Under the pieces are notes generated by a model that searched no databases, was not told where the DNA came from, and worked only from the letters and a program-made list of their open reading frames with translations. Shown here one piece after another: positions 19,355 to 32,281 of a stretch of 64,000 bases of DNA. The stretch lies in NCBI GenBank assembly GCA_034509755.1, contig CM067542.1, positions 19,163,001 to 19,227,000 on the forward strand, given 5' to 3'. The stretch's first letter is position 1. Every line of letters begins with the position of its first letter. A program made the translations under genes and the position numbers. This DNA comes from Anisodus tanguticus (taxonomy: Eukaryota; Streptophyta; Magnoliopsida; Solanales; Solanaceae).

Positions 19355-22300
19355 GATGAATACTGATAGGGAAGTAACAAAACAGAAAAGAAACTTACGG
19401 CCAGTTAATGCTATTCCTCCACTGCTTTTCAGAAAAGTTCCTATATACCATTTAGCATTATTTCTTCTTCTACCAACACAGAATTTAATTGAGAAAAAAA
19501 AATTTCGCATAATGAAACACAACAAAACATGATGATGGTTTGTGTTAGTTTTGTAAAATAAAATAAAAGACTTCAATGGACTATTAGATGTGTGTTCTAG
19601 GAATTTAAGGGTTAGGATTTTGTGTTAACATTATTCAATTATGTTTTCTATTCTTTATCTAGTAAATAAATATTTTCTTAAAAGAAAGAAACTATATAGC
19701 TTGGACTCCTTTCCGTGTATAATCAGCAGACTAGATATCTATATTTATATAAAGTGATCAATTTGTAAATTTTAAAATTAGGAAAATCAACAGATTTTAG
19801 TAAAAAAAAAGTGGGTTAATTCCTAATTGAATTAAGGGCATTTCATATCAAAACAAAGTGAAAAGTGTAGTTCCATTGAGATTATTACAAGATGATGGAA
19901 TAATGAATTCTAAAGTCTATTTGATAAAGCAAACAAGGAGTTCAAATTGAACTTAGCTATTTCATTCGAGCTTTTTATATAATTTTCTTTCCAAGAAAGC
20001 CAAAGATGTCACTGTTGAAAGCTTTTTACATTTTTCATTTTTGTTATATTTATTAATCTTTCTAGAATGCACATTTACCTGCTTGCACCCAAATATTTTT
20101 TTAAATAACGCTTTGCTTGAAGGACGAAATAGTCCAAACTTTTATGGCTATTTTGGTTTGTCAACTTTTCCACTCATTAATATAGTATGCTAATGGTTAT
20201 GGTTAATGAATTTACTGTTATAACGAGCACAGTTAAGTTATTTTGATATTATAAAAATATTTTATGACTTTATTGTTATAATGAATAAAGTTTACTGATA
20301 AAATGTGAAAATAACCCAGTTGTCAGTTTTCTTTTTCTCGTGATTAAACGTTCACTTCTCCGGGGGAGAGTGTAAACTTCTATTAAATACTAACACATAA
20401 AAAAAATTCAAATACTTACAATCTTTAGGAAGCTAGTGAAAAATATGACTGAACATCACATATTTATTAGTGGAAATTTGGTACCGGATATCAAGTAGAG
20501 TGATAAATGACATAAAATAGCATTAGATTTCCCATGTTTTAGGCAATTGGTTTTGGGAGAATGACATATATATACAAAATATGAAGATGATTTTCAGTTT
20601 ACAAAACATAATACGAAAATTTTCTCAATGTTTAAAAACTTTGCTCAAATTTTGTGTATGAAATGTGTATATATCATTCAAGGCTTAACAATTTCGCTCA
20701 AAATTTTGTATATGAGAACTGTATGAAATATGTATATCTGGTTTAAGGCTTAGAATTCTCACATTTTTCGTGTATCCCTCAAGGCATGCTTAGAATTTCG
20801 GTTACAATTTCGTGTATGAAAACTATATAAAATTGGTATGAAATATGTATATAATTGGATAATGTTAGGTTTTTTTGAAAATCTAATACAACTAAAACAA
20901 CATTGTATATAAATTTGATACAACTACAACAACATACAAAATATAAAATTCATACAACATTAATACTGGGAAATCACTGGTCCATTATCCTGGTAGATGA
21001 TGTGTTTGTGGATAATCCTATAAGCAGTTCGTCGGATTTGTACGAAAAACAGGCAGATTTCATATTTCCGATATCGGCAAATGAAAGTAAATTAAAGGAT
21101 TTTGGTTCTGAATTCAAAGCGATTCAGAATTGCATGGGAAGAGTGTGGTTTAATTTAAGTAGATGCCTGCCTTGTGTCATTTTTCCATTGATTTTTGTAT
21201 TGCTTAATCGATAAAGTGTCTGTTAACATAGGTCCAAATATTTTGATCTCACTCTCTCTTTTCCAAAAAATTCACATTCTCCCCAAATCTCTCAAACCAT
21301 ATCAGTATCTCACTATCCACAATTCTCATCATCAATATTTTGAAGACAACAACTTGAAAACACCATTAAATTTGATTGAAGTTTTTTCCATCTACGTATT
21401 TGTGATTTGTCACTATTTGAATTATTTAAAAGAAGCTTGAATATCAATTTTGGAGATAAATTGAGGCCTATGTAAACCAAATTTTAGATTGAAACTCAGA
21501 TTGAAGATGACTCTATCTATTTATTCCCCACTATATTCCGTGCATATCTCCATGTATGACAATATATATCATATTCTATATCCGATTATCTCATGTGTAA
21601 CATGTATATTTGTGTAAATCCATGGAAAAGTGTATGATATAACTGATATACACATGTCCTAGTAGAGTTCTTGAAAATCTGTGTGTGATATACAATTATA
21701 TATATGATATACACATATCACATAGCGATGATTCAGCCCTTGAATTTGCGTAGCTTGTTTTACTAGTTGATCATCTCCATGTTTTTTTTTTGCAATCACG
21801 GTTAGGTTATTGCGGTTACGAAGCATAAATGGGCCTTGACTAGTCAACCTTCGCAATCATAATTCGCTAAACACCAATAAAAATCTGTAATTTTTTGTCA
21901 AGTTTCAATATGTATTGAAACACCCCGGAGTCTCGGGTTTCCATCTTGATAAATTCCCAATAGGTGCACAAACTTACTCAAAGCTTCAGATAAAAGATTT
22001 AATCATATCTTAGCAAAATTAGGGGTCGAGTTAAATTCTCCTCCATGTAAACTCTTGTTCGACCTTAAATGAAGTAAGAAAGGATACCTGAAGTCTAAAA
22101 CAATGGCGTGTACCTGCTTCGCATGTCCGTCTAGGTTTTCCGAGTCTCCTCCTCGAGTAGATGGTTCCTCCATAACACTTTAACTAAAAAAAGTTTTTTT
22201 GAACTCAATCTGCGAACCTGTCTATCCAAAATGACCATCGGAGTTTCCTCATAAACATATTCTTATCCAACTGAATAGTACTAGCTGATATGACGTGATT

Positions 22301-22588
22301 GTCATCCCGATCATACCTCTTAAACGTCGCACATGAAAAGCTAGATGAGAATACGTCTTATGTGCACTGTTGGATTTCATAAGACTGTTGGAATTCACCC
22401 GTGCACTACGCACGCCAACCCGCTTAAGGTTTTTTAAAGATCCGGTATATCTCGAGCTTAACTTTCCTTTCTTCCGTAACCTTGTCACATCTCTCATGGG
22501 TAATATTTTGAGGAATATATTGGAAATTTGCCTTTGGCGGGGAGATGCGTCCACCCATCTTTAATGAATTAAACACTAGTGTTCCGCA
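19355..22588. other. AT-rich intergenic stretch
   Basis: No gene is supported. Near 20590-20860 the motif family TTTTGTGTATGAAA...TGTATATAT recurs four or five times, a diverged short repeat. At 20903-21214 a 103-codon frame (DDVFVDNPISSSSDLYEKQA...) might be the N-terminal shred of a MULE-type transposase, but I see no diagnostic motif. The rest is unassigned. Confidence 0.4.
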
Positions 22589-23878
22589 TGTTGGAGGCTT
22601 TGTCTCTTCGCACATACATGATCTACGAAGTGAGTAGATGACCGTAGAGCCAAGAATCGTCAAATTTCATTGAGAAATGAAAGAGATATTGGTCCACGAA
22701 GTAAGGTGTTTGAGGCATGGAAATATGGTGTGGGACAAATCTACCACATCGGTGGGAATAGGAAGAATTGCTCTCTATATAAGTCTCTAATGTGGTAAAG
22801 GGTTTGGGACCCCAAGGGGTATCCCATGTGTTTAAAGGAGGGAGGACCTAGATGTGCTTGGGTTCAAGGCTAAGCCCACACGCGCGCCGCCGCGCGCCCG
22901 TCGGGTCGGGTCACAGGTTGTTTGCCAGATGTACAGTTTGATCCCTGAAGTTAAATATTTTACAGTTTGGTCCCCAGAGTTTCTGGAAAGTTGATTTTGG
23001 GGTGACGGTAACTTTCTGCCTACCGTTGGACTGCGTTTTGGAGCATTAACCAGCCATTACTTGGCTGATTAACTCTCCATTAACAGCCCATTACTTGGGC
23101 AATTGAGCAGCCTCATTCATGACCATAAATCAGCCTCTCTAATGCCATTAACAGCCCTCACTTAATGGTCATTACAACCTTGTTTGTGGTTGTTGGACTG
23201 CCCTCCTACATGCTATATATTGAGTTGTTTTTTGGCTCAATTCGTGAGAGAAATATAGAACAGAAAAACAACAATATAGCACAGAAAAACAACAATATAG
23301 CACAAAAAAATAGTGGCGAAAAACTGCTCAAACCAATGGCGAAAATCAGTGCAATTCGTGACTGAAAAACAGTGACCAAACCCTCACATATACACAAGAT
23401 ATACACAACAGAGACACACTATATACACAGAGACAAAACAGAAGAGAAGATAGAAACTCTTCCTTCATATTCCATATCTTCAGCAAGTCAATTCATATTT
23501 GTTTTATTCGCCAGGCTCAACCTATTGGCTTTGTAGCGTTGAGATTAAAGTGTTGTTTTATCTTGGAAGACTATTGCCCGCTAACGTAAAAGCATATATA
23601 CGAGGCAATCTTGTCTTAAGGACAAAAGGCAATTCCTCGACTCAACACACAACGTTGTAACCATCCAGATTTAGTTGTTTCTTGATTTCAGGGTATCAAG
23701 ATTCAAGACACAACAAGCTTGCGGCAGTTCTCAACATTGGCATTGCAAGGTTATCAAGATTCAAGACACAACAAGCTTGCGGCAGTTTTGAAGATTGACC
23801 ATTTATTTATCATTTCGAACACTTGTAATAGTTATTCACTTCCCGTACTGATTTATAAAGTACAATAGAGAACCAACA
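22589..23878 (+). repeat. Copia-type solo LTR
   Basis: Starts TGTTGGAGGCTTTGTC and ends GAGAACCAACA. It is related along its length to the LTR of copia-3 read on the minus strand: AATTTCATT...AAAGAGATATTGGT, GAAGACTATTGCCCGC versus GGAGACTATTGTCCAC, CAATCTTGTCTTAA, and CACTTGTAATAGTTATTCAC. A TATA box (CTCTATATAAG near 22774) fits plus-strand transcription. No gag or pol adjoins it. No 5-bp target duplication is visible (CCGCA versus TAATA). Confidence 0.65.
23694..23787 (+). repeat. Direct repeat inside the solo LTR
   Basis: A 36-bp unit containing CAAGATTCAAGACACAACAA occurs at 23694-23729 and again at 23752-23787, with a period of 58 bp. Confidence 0.85.
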
Positions 23879-23901
23879 TAATATATACTATGTAGGATTT
23901 T

Positions 23902-25344
23902 TGTTGGGTTGTTGTACGCAGCGGATATTGAAAACTTATTTCAAACCCAACAAACGTAGAACTGTTTGACTATAGGGTAATTTAAAACCGTAAATATAAT
24001 ACTTGAATGGTACTTACATGTTTACAATATCTGGATTCTTTATCAACTGTGGGTGTGCACGCGAATGCCCTTTCGATTGCAAGCTCCAAGCTTCAATGTA
24101 TTCCTCATTTGGAAAGCTAAGAAATCCGGTAGAGGTTTGAGAGAGTGTTTTGATTCTGAATCTCTAAGACTTAGAATAATGATATGAAAATCAAGTGTAA
24201 TGAATAATGAAGTGTAGGTCTGTATTTATAGGTGAAAATTAGGTCAAACCAGATTAGGGCTTGACCTTAGGCCTGACCCAAAATTTTCAGCACATTCTTA
24301 ATTAAATCCAAAATCCAGTTTTGACTTAATTAAAACAATCATCATTCATTTAAATATCTCGATTCTAAATTGAATATTTAATACTCTCTCAATACATCCT
24401 TAGATCGAAAAACAATCGACATAGTGTGACCCTACAAGCCTTCACATATCGACATTAATCAAATTAAGGTCTACGCGGAACTCCTAGACGACGCCCCAAG
24501 ACGAACTCAATATGTGAAGTATGTTTACACGAATCCTGTAAACTTAACCTCTATGTGGTAAGATAAAATCCTTTCATTCACGACACACCCGATCAAGCTT
24601 AAGATTTGTCAAGTGTCTATCCAAATGACTTAATTATTTTATCTCATTTATATTAGTTGACAACTAGACCATATTCTAAATATGTCTATTGCGTTGGCCA
24701 ACGACTTTGTCAACCTAATATCACTGAGAAGCTGAGTGTTCTCTCGAATATACATTCGAGGAATGAATCCTACTCTTGGCTCAACTACCACCTTTAATCC
24801 ACATCGTAATGTATACCAAATACAAGACGTATCTCAACCTATAAGGCATTTGAGCTTAGGACAGGATCAAAGTATATTACTTTGTAGACAAGGTGCGCAT
24901 TGACCTCAAGTCTAAGGACTTCTATCTTCCACACGCTGATCATACTTTAGACATGTATAACAAACAGTATATCAGCAGGGTATATCAATACTTCCAAAGT
25001 ATCCATGTGTCCATCACGAGTAGTCATTACTCATAGCAGGTGAGACATACTACATCCTCTAAGGAAGTGATGCAGACCACATGTCGACTTATCACATATC
25101 ATCGATATCCCATTCTCGATGATCATTAGTCGAGGCTATTTTAAGAGTTACATTATAATATTAATATCTCACATTATTAATAACAACGTAACATCTAGGA
25201 ATGCATATTATAGAATATTATAAACAACCAACTAATAATTCAATAACTGCAAATACCAAAATATTAATCTCCATTAATAATAATACGAATATGTATAAAG
25301 TTTGTCCTACTACAAATTGTCTGTAGGACATACATATACTTTCA
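23902..25344 (-). repeat. LTR-like noncoding segment with polypurine tract
   Basis: On the minus strand it begins TGAAAGTATATGTATGTCC and ends CAACAACCCAACA. The bases immediately before it (minus strand, from about 25357) are GGAAGGGGAG, a typical polypurine tract. A TATA box, CCTATAAATACAG, sits on the minus strand near 24220. This suggests the 3' LTR and a sliver of internal sequence of an otherwise lost LTR element. No coding sequence and no target duplication were found. Confidence 0.55.
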
Positions 25345-25589
25345 TACTCCCCTTCCATGAATTCAAGATCACATCTCCAAAGTTTAGAATGGAGATAAAT
25401 TGCTAGCTGCTACACAAACAAATAAATAAATTAAATAATTGAAAAGGATAGAACTAAGCCCCTCAACATAATTTAAAGTTTGTTCTGCGTCTCGCACATA
25501 CAGACAAAAAAACCGCAAGCATATCGTCGATTGACTTTGCAGTAGATTAAAAAAAAGGTACTTTAAGAAATTTGTGAATGTCAAATTAT

Positions 25590-25878
25590 TCAATCTATTA
25601 GAGAAATTTGCACATTAATTTTTTTTCCATAAAAGTATAACAGAGAACTTAAATTCAGCATTCTCCGGTTTAGATGGTGGGATTTCATTGGCGGTAATTT
25701 CATCATCATTTCTCTCCTTAAGCTTTTTCTGGTAACAATTTTATCCTCAGTCATTTCTGTGACTATGAAGAACAAAATAAAGTTGTACTAACATTGATAC
25801 AATATATCTCAAAATTTGAAATTGAAACTTCAAAAAATAAAAACTAATGAATTGAAGATGCTAACCTTCGATTTTCAT
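25590..25878 (-). pseudogene. Possible small two-exon gene remnant
   Basis: I do not recognise a family. On the minus strand a TATA box (CTATATATAGAC, near 25994-26003) is followed by a CT-rich leader and an ATG at 25878 (MKIE) with an AAG|GTTAGC donor. A strong pyrimidine tract and TTCATAG acceptor sit at 25763. The spliced frame reads VTEMTEDKIVTRKS. One frame over, past a run of five A, the text KLKERNDDEITANEIPPSKP then NAEFKFSV looks protein-like, as though the copy suffered a frameshift. This rests on splice-signal reading only. Confidence 0.25.
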
Positions 25879-26002
25879 GACTTTGGTTGAAGATATATAC
25901 TGCTTTCTTATTTATGGTGAAATATATGAAGAGAAGGAGAAAGAGAGATGTAATATTAAAAAAAATGTTTGAAAATATCTAGGTTAACACGTCTATATAT
26001 AG

Positions 26003-26307
26003 TGGATTTTTGCAATTTTAGTTTCAATAATCTAGCAAAAATTTATGATCTTTATTGTAAGTTGTAACTGAAAGTCACATGTAAGAGAAGACCTTGGGAC
26101 GCACGTGTCAATTTCTGTTCACACTAAAATAACTTTCTATTGATCAAAATAATTAATGAACTGATGTAATTATAATTTATCAAAATTTTATTGGATTGAC
26201 CTTGATTTAGTAGAGCTGAGGAATTTTTAAAATTAAAATGGGATGTGCTCAAATTTTAATGCATTTGCAATATCTAAGTTTGTTTGCATATGTTTGAGAT
26301 TGTTGTA
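26003..26307 (+). repeat. First promoter-like repeat unit, left half
   Basis: Homologous to the units at 35763-36830. It contains AAGTTGTAACTGAAAGTCAC, a G-box CACGTG at 26102-26107 within GCACGTGTCAATT, and TTCACACTAAAATAACTTTC. It breaks off at ATTGTTGTA (26299-26307), where the MULE-like element begins, and resumes at 35763. Confidence 0.75.
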
Positions 26308-26767
26308 GAGTAAATACATAAAATTCCCCTAAATTTGTTCACAAAACTCACTTTGGCACTGTAACTTTACGAACATTTAAATACCCACCTAACAACTTTC
26401 AAGTGAATTATATACCACTTTATACATGTAATAACAGTTTTATGATTGGGAGGTGATATACACGCGCGCCACATAAACGCCACCTCAACGACACGTGAAT
26501 GACACGTCGGATAGTGAATAAATTCACTCTTCATTGTTTTTCTTCCCCATGTCATTTTTAATTCTAATTCGCCGTTTTCCCATTCTACAGTCCAAGTCCG
26601 GCTCCCAAAAGGTTTTGTGAGACCCAATGCCATTTTGGAAGGCAATGAATCGGAGTGGGATGGGGGTCTTGATAGGCGTTTTGGGAACCAAGTATGAACT
26701 TGGAGATGATTTTGGGAGAGCATTTTGGGTATACTTGTAAAGCTAAGTTCAAGAAGGGTGAGATTAA

Positions 26768-27231
26768 GGGTGTGTTTGGTATGGAGGAAAACATTTTTCG
26801 GAAAAATGTTTTTCAATTTTCTTATTTTCGTTTGGTCAAAAAATTTGAAAAATATTTTCTTTAGAAAAGTAAGTTCTCAAAAATGAGAAAAATAACTTTC
26901 CTAATGAAAGTAGAAAAACAAATCTCCAAGTGTCATTTAATTAACTACCCCATTACTATCCGACTTACCCCTCCAACCACCCAACCACCCAACCACTAAC
27001 ATAATTTCTAGTGGTAAAAAATGGGATGGTGAGTTGGATGGGGCTTGGGTGAATTCCCAAAAATAATTTTTACTAACAAATCGAACATAAGAAAATAAGT
27101 AAGAAATTCACTTATTTTCTATTAATCAAATGAACATGAAAAAATAAATAGAAATTCACTTATTTCCAAAAACTCATTTTCCAAAAAAATATTTTTCATG
27201 TCAAATATTTTACTCCACACCAAACACACCC
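26768..27231. mobile_element. Tourist-like MITE
   Basis: 464 bp with inverted ends GGGTGTGTTTGGTATGGAG and, inverted, GGGTGTGTTTGGTGTGGAG, flanked by the 3-bp duplication TAA (26765-26767 and 27232-27234). The TAA target and this terminus fit the PIF/Harbinger group. Inner arms (AAAACATTTTTCGGAAAAAT; AAAAAAATATTTTTCATG) are also partly inverted. Confidence 0.85.
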
Positions 27232-27828
27232 TAAGGGAGAGAAAGTTGCAGTAATGGTCATAGCAAATATTTGAAATTTTCTCTTTAAATCCATACTTTA
27301 CCACTTTAAATTAGCTAAAAGAAGTTATGTGTGTGAAGAAAGAAAACCTATGAACAAGAAGATGGTGAATTGGGGGAGGGGGGGGGATTGGGTGGTGGTG
27401 GCAGAAACAAGAAGGATGGAGCGAATGGCAACTGAAGTAGCCATGGCTTTTTCTAAGCGCATCCTTTTTTTTCTAGCTTTTTTTGTTGAATTTTGAGTGC
27501 CTTTATCATTAGATCCATACCTCTGAAATATATGAATCTGAAAATATATCTCTTTATTTCTGTTATACATGCGGGCCAGAGCTCTTAGTCGGCGGCTATC
27601 TCCGACAGGAGAGAAGGCCATGAAAGTCGTTTGAAGTAGGATGACAACGGACCGGATCCTACTAGATTCAGATTCAGATTCGTTTTTCATATCCGAATTC
27701 AGATTCATCGGGTTCATAAAAATCAAATTCAAATTCGGATCCATCGGATCAACGGATCGGATCCACATGTAAAAATTCAATTTATAGGGTCTCATCTTTA
27801 TCACACTTTTTGTCTTCCGAGTAGTTTT

Positions 27829-28652
27829 TGTTGCTATACTGTATTGCAAAACCGATGAAGCAGTAAAATTAATTTCTGAAATCAGAAAACAAAAAACCTG
27901 GACAGATTCTGGAAAATAAGAACAAATTCTGAAAAATATTTAAGAATGAAAAAATCGAGCCCACTGAATGCACAGTGTGTCCTTAAGGAAATTATTCCCC
28001 TCAAGTACCCGAAGTTAATGGAATATATCCTCCCAGGATAGAACGATCTTACTCACCGGTGTATCGGTACCTAGAACAACGGTGTCAGCGAACCACTCAA
28101 CAACAGTAAATCACAACACTGGATTTTATTTGTGCAGAAGAAGAAGAAGAAGAAGTTCAGAAAATTAGTGTATTAAAATTATGAGGAATCAAACGAATTT
28201 ATAGCCATGGAAGTATTGTTTCTGAAGGTTTATAACCCTTCTGAACAGCCACTAAAAATTGGTGGAAAATTTAAATATGGGAAAGAAACCGGGTCGCGGG
28301 TCAGACACGCGGATCCGGGTCACTAACGGGTAGGATTTGATAAGTTAATTAATTTAATTAAATAATAATTAATTAACTAATTAAAAATTAAAGAAAATTT
28401 GGTCCAAAAAGATTATCAATCAATCAGATCATTTGACCAAATCCGAAGCCTAGCCGAGCCGAAGCCGAGCCGAGCGACGACGACGGCGCGACGGGAGACC
28501 CTCTTCTTAACCCTTTAGCAACAAGAAGGAGTACTTCTACTTATAAGTAGAAGAACTTTTCTTTCCACTACCGATGAGGGACAAATGCTTATTTTATAAA
28601 GCAAGAGGGAACTCCCTCCATTTCCCATTCAATTTATCATTTAAACCCAACA
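27829..28652 (-). repeat. 3' LTR of copia-2
   Basis: 824 bp. Contains the perfect 20-bp palindrome CTTCTACTTATAAGTAGAAG at 28534-28553, and a (GAA)n run longer than in the other LTR. Confidence 0.92.
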
Positions 28653-29241
28653 ATCCCCCACATGAATGGGGAATGACTATAAGATAAAGGAATGTATGGA
28701 CAAGTGTGTAATTTACAATCAATGATTAATTGTATCTGGATAAGTAGGTTTCCCTTTGAACTTTCCGTAGTGAACATATGTCGGATATACTCGGTCAATC
28801 GGTAGATTTGATATCTTTGAACCGTCGAGCTTTGGCGTATACCTAGACAACCATATGTCACACAATCAATCCTTTACCGTCTATGGTTCTTATGGTTGTG
28901 TTCGTTTCTGCCATGAACACCTCCTGGTTTCATGAGTGTATAGAGAATGGGCTTCTTACAATCATTCTCTTTGAAACGCTTACACTTCACACTTACATAG
29001 GTGATTCCTAAACGTGTTATCGTGTAGACACACTATTTGGTCAAACCCGCCAAATTTAGAAACCATTAAAAAATAAACTTAAGCTTTTTATTAACTTGTT
29101 AAAAAAAAACCTTAACATTTTATCATTATTCCTGAACATTGTCTTCATCATGAGAATGAATTTAGTTATTTGACAATGCCGAACCGTCAGTCACGACTTT
29201 GTTTGATCTCCTTGAACCTAGCTCTTGGGATCTCCAGTCTG

Positions 29242-32200
29242 CTAGGTAGAGTTACCGCCATGATGACTTGTCCTTAGCCTTAAACTCATTCCCTTAGATG
29301 ATCTTTCAACCGCCTCTCTAGATAGGCCTTTTGTTAGCGGATCCGATATGTTATTTCTTGACTTTACGTAGTCAATCGTGATAACACCACTAGAGAGTAG
29401 TTGTCTAACGGTATTGTGTCGCCATCGAATGTGACGCGATTTTTCGATATACATAACGCTCCCTGCCCTACCTATTGCTGCTTGGCTATCACAATGTATA
29501 CATATAGGTGCCAAAGGTTTGGGCCAAAATGGAATATCTTTCAAGAAATTTTGAGCCATTCAAACCTTCTTCACCGGCCTTGTCTAAAGCTATAAACTCG
29601 TATTCCATCGTAGAACGAGCGATGCACGTCTGTTTGGATGATTTCCAAGACACTGATCCACCCCCAATTGTGAAAACATAACCACTCGTGGATTTAACTT
29701 CAGATGATCCGGTGATCCAATTTGCATCACTATATCCTTCGATCACGGCGGGATATTTGTTATAATGCAAATGATAGTCTTGGGTGTGTTTCAGATACCC
29801 CAAAACTCGTTTCATTGCCATCCAGTGAGTTTGATTGGGATTACTTGTAAACCGACTCAATTTACTAATAGCACATGCTATATCTGGTCGCGTACAATTC
29901 ATGATATACATCAAACTTCCCAACACTCTTGCATAATCCAATTGTGAGTCACTTTCACCTTTATTTTTCTGAAATGTATAGCTCATGTCAATTGGAGTCT
30001 TGGCAATATTGAAATTTAAATACTTAAACTTGTCAAGTACTCTTTCAATATAATGAGACTGCGATAATGCTAAATCTTGTGGAGTTTTATGAATTCTGAT
30101 GCCTAAGATCAACTCAGCAACTCCTAAGTCCTTCATATCAAATTTGCTTGCCAACATGCGCTTAGTAGCATTTATATCGGCAATATTTTTACTCATTATC
30201 AACATGTCATCAACATATAAACAAATAATGACTTCATGATTTGGAGTATTTTTAATGTACACACATTTGTCACACTCGTTGATTTTAAATCCATTTGCCA
30301 ACATTGTTTGGTCAAATTTAGCATGCCATTGTTTGGGTGCTTGTTTTAGTCCATAAAGCGACTTAACAAGTTTGCACACTTTCACTTCTTTACCAGGAAC
30401 CACAAATCCCTCAGGTTGTTCCATGTAAATTTCTTCCTCCAATTCTCCATTTAAGAAAGCTGTCTTAACATCCATTTGATGGATTTCAAGACCATGTACG
30501 GCTGCTAGTGCCACTAACAACCGAATAGATGTTATCCTTGTTACCGGCGAGTATGTGTCAAAGTAATCAAGGCCTTCCTTTTGTCTATAACCTTTGATCA
30601 CAAGTCTTGCCTTATATTTGTCAACAATGCCATCAACTTTCATTTTCCTTTTAAAAATCCATTTTGATCCTAAAGGTTTATTTCCAGGAGGAAGATCAAC
30701 TAATTCTCATGTATGGTTGTTCAAAATTGATTCAATCTCACTATTGACTGCCTCTTTCCAAAATGATGAATTAGAAGATGACATCGCTGCTTTAAATGTT
30801 TGAGGCTCATTTTCAAGCAAAAATGTCAAAAAATCTGGTCCAAAGGAAGTAGATGTCCTTTGACGTTTGCTACGCCTTGGATCCTCTTTACTTGGTGTAC
30901 TTTCCTTTGGTTCTTCCCACGGTCGTTTAGATCTTTCACTTGACGACTCACATTCAGTTTTATACGGATAAATGTTTTCAAAGAATTCAGCATTATCTGA
31001 TTCAATTATCGTATTAACATGAATTTCGGGATTGTCCGATTTGTGAACCAAAAACCGACAAGCTTTGTTGTTTGTAGCATAGCCAATAAAAACACAATCC
31101 AAAGTTTTTGGTCCGATTTTTACACTTTTGGGCAAAGGAACTTGGACCTTTGCTAAACACCCCCATACTTTGAAATATTTCAAGTTGGGTTTTCTTCCTT
31201 TCCATAGTTCATATGGAATAGATTGTGTTTTGCTGTGGGGCACTCGTTGAGTATTCGGTTAGTTTGTAAGGATAGCTTCCCCCCACAAGCTCTGCGGTAA
31301 ACCGGAACTCATTAGTAAAGCATTCATCATTTCCTTTAATGTTCGGTTTTTTCTTTTCGCAATTCCATTTGATTGTGGTGTGTAAGGGGCGGTAGTTTGA
31401 TGAATAATTCCATATTCTAAGCATATCTCTGCAAAAGGAGATTCGTATTCTCCACCCCTATCACTTCTAATCATTTTTATCTTTTTATTCAATTGATTTT
31501 CCACTTCGTTCTTGTATTGCTTAAATGCATCAATTGCTTCATCCTTACTATTAAGCAAATACACATAGCAATATCGAGTGCAATCGTCAATAAAGGTTAT
31601 AAAATACTTTTTCCCACCGCGAGATGGTATTGACTTCATATCACATATATCTATGTGGATTAAGTCTAAAGGATTTGAATTCCTATCAATAGACTTATAT
31701 GTATGTTTAACAAACTTAGATTCAACACAGATTTCACATTTTGATTTATTACACTCGAATCTAGGCAATACTTCTAAATTAATCAATTTCCGCAAGGTTT
31801 TGTAGTTGACATGTCCTAAACGAACATGCCATAAATCATTTGACTCTAATAAGTAAGACGAAGCTAAATTCTTATTAATACTGTCAACAACCATTACATT
31901 GAGTTTGAAAAGGCCCTCGGTGATGTAGCCCTTTCCTATGAACATATCATTCTTACTTATTACAATTTTCTCACTAACCAGCACGCACTTAAACCCATTT
32001 TTGACGAGTAGTCCGGCTGAAACTAAATTCTTCCTGATTGTGGGAACGTACAGAACATTGTTGAGAGTCAGCACCTTGCCGGAAGTCATTTTCAGAAGTA
32101 TCTTCCCATATCCTTCAACCTTGCCTGTTGTAGTATTTCCCATAAACAGTACCTCTTCGGGTCCAGCGGGAGCGTAGGTTGCAAATGCTTCTTTTATAGC

Positions 32201-32281
32201 GCAAACATGTCGAGTGGCACCAGAATCAAGCCACCACTCTTCGGGTTTCCAACCAAAATGCACTCCGATAGCATTGCACAC
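29242..32281 (-). pseudogene. Copia-2 pol (protease, integrase, RT, RNase H)
   Basis: Protease: EEWWLDSGATRHVC with the DSG active site. Pre-integrase zinc finger: HVRLGHVNYKTL, then CNKSKCEIC. Integrase: LIHIDICDMKSIPSRGGK (first Asp), MIRSDRGGEYESPF (second Asp), then PQSNGIAKRKNRTL, where the catalytic Glu of the usual GxAERKN is Lys. Frameshifts follow near 31240-31260. In RT a TGA at about 30710 replaces Trp of the NHTWELVDLP motif. RT is otherwise clean: HQMDVKTAFLNGELEEEIYM, SLYGLKQAPKQWHAKFDQ, LYVDDMLIMSKN. RNase H shows YSDANWITGSSEVKSTSGYV, then a frameshift near 29550 before HCDSQAAIGRAGSVMYIEKS. Confidence 0.92.

Noticed and set aside
20903..21214. MULE transposase N-terminus
   Set aside because: Only vague resemblance; no catalytic or zinc-finger motif and no terminal repeats nearby.
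26367..26816. 149-codon minus-strand open frame
   Set aside because: It runs from the MULE-like terminal repeat into the Tourist-like MITE; no motif. A captured host fragment is possible but unsupported.
27325..27849. 174-codon minus-strand open frame
   Set aside because: It crosses the boundary of the hAT-like element and the start of copia-2, so it cannot be an ancestral gene.
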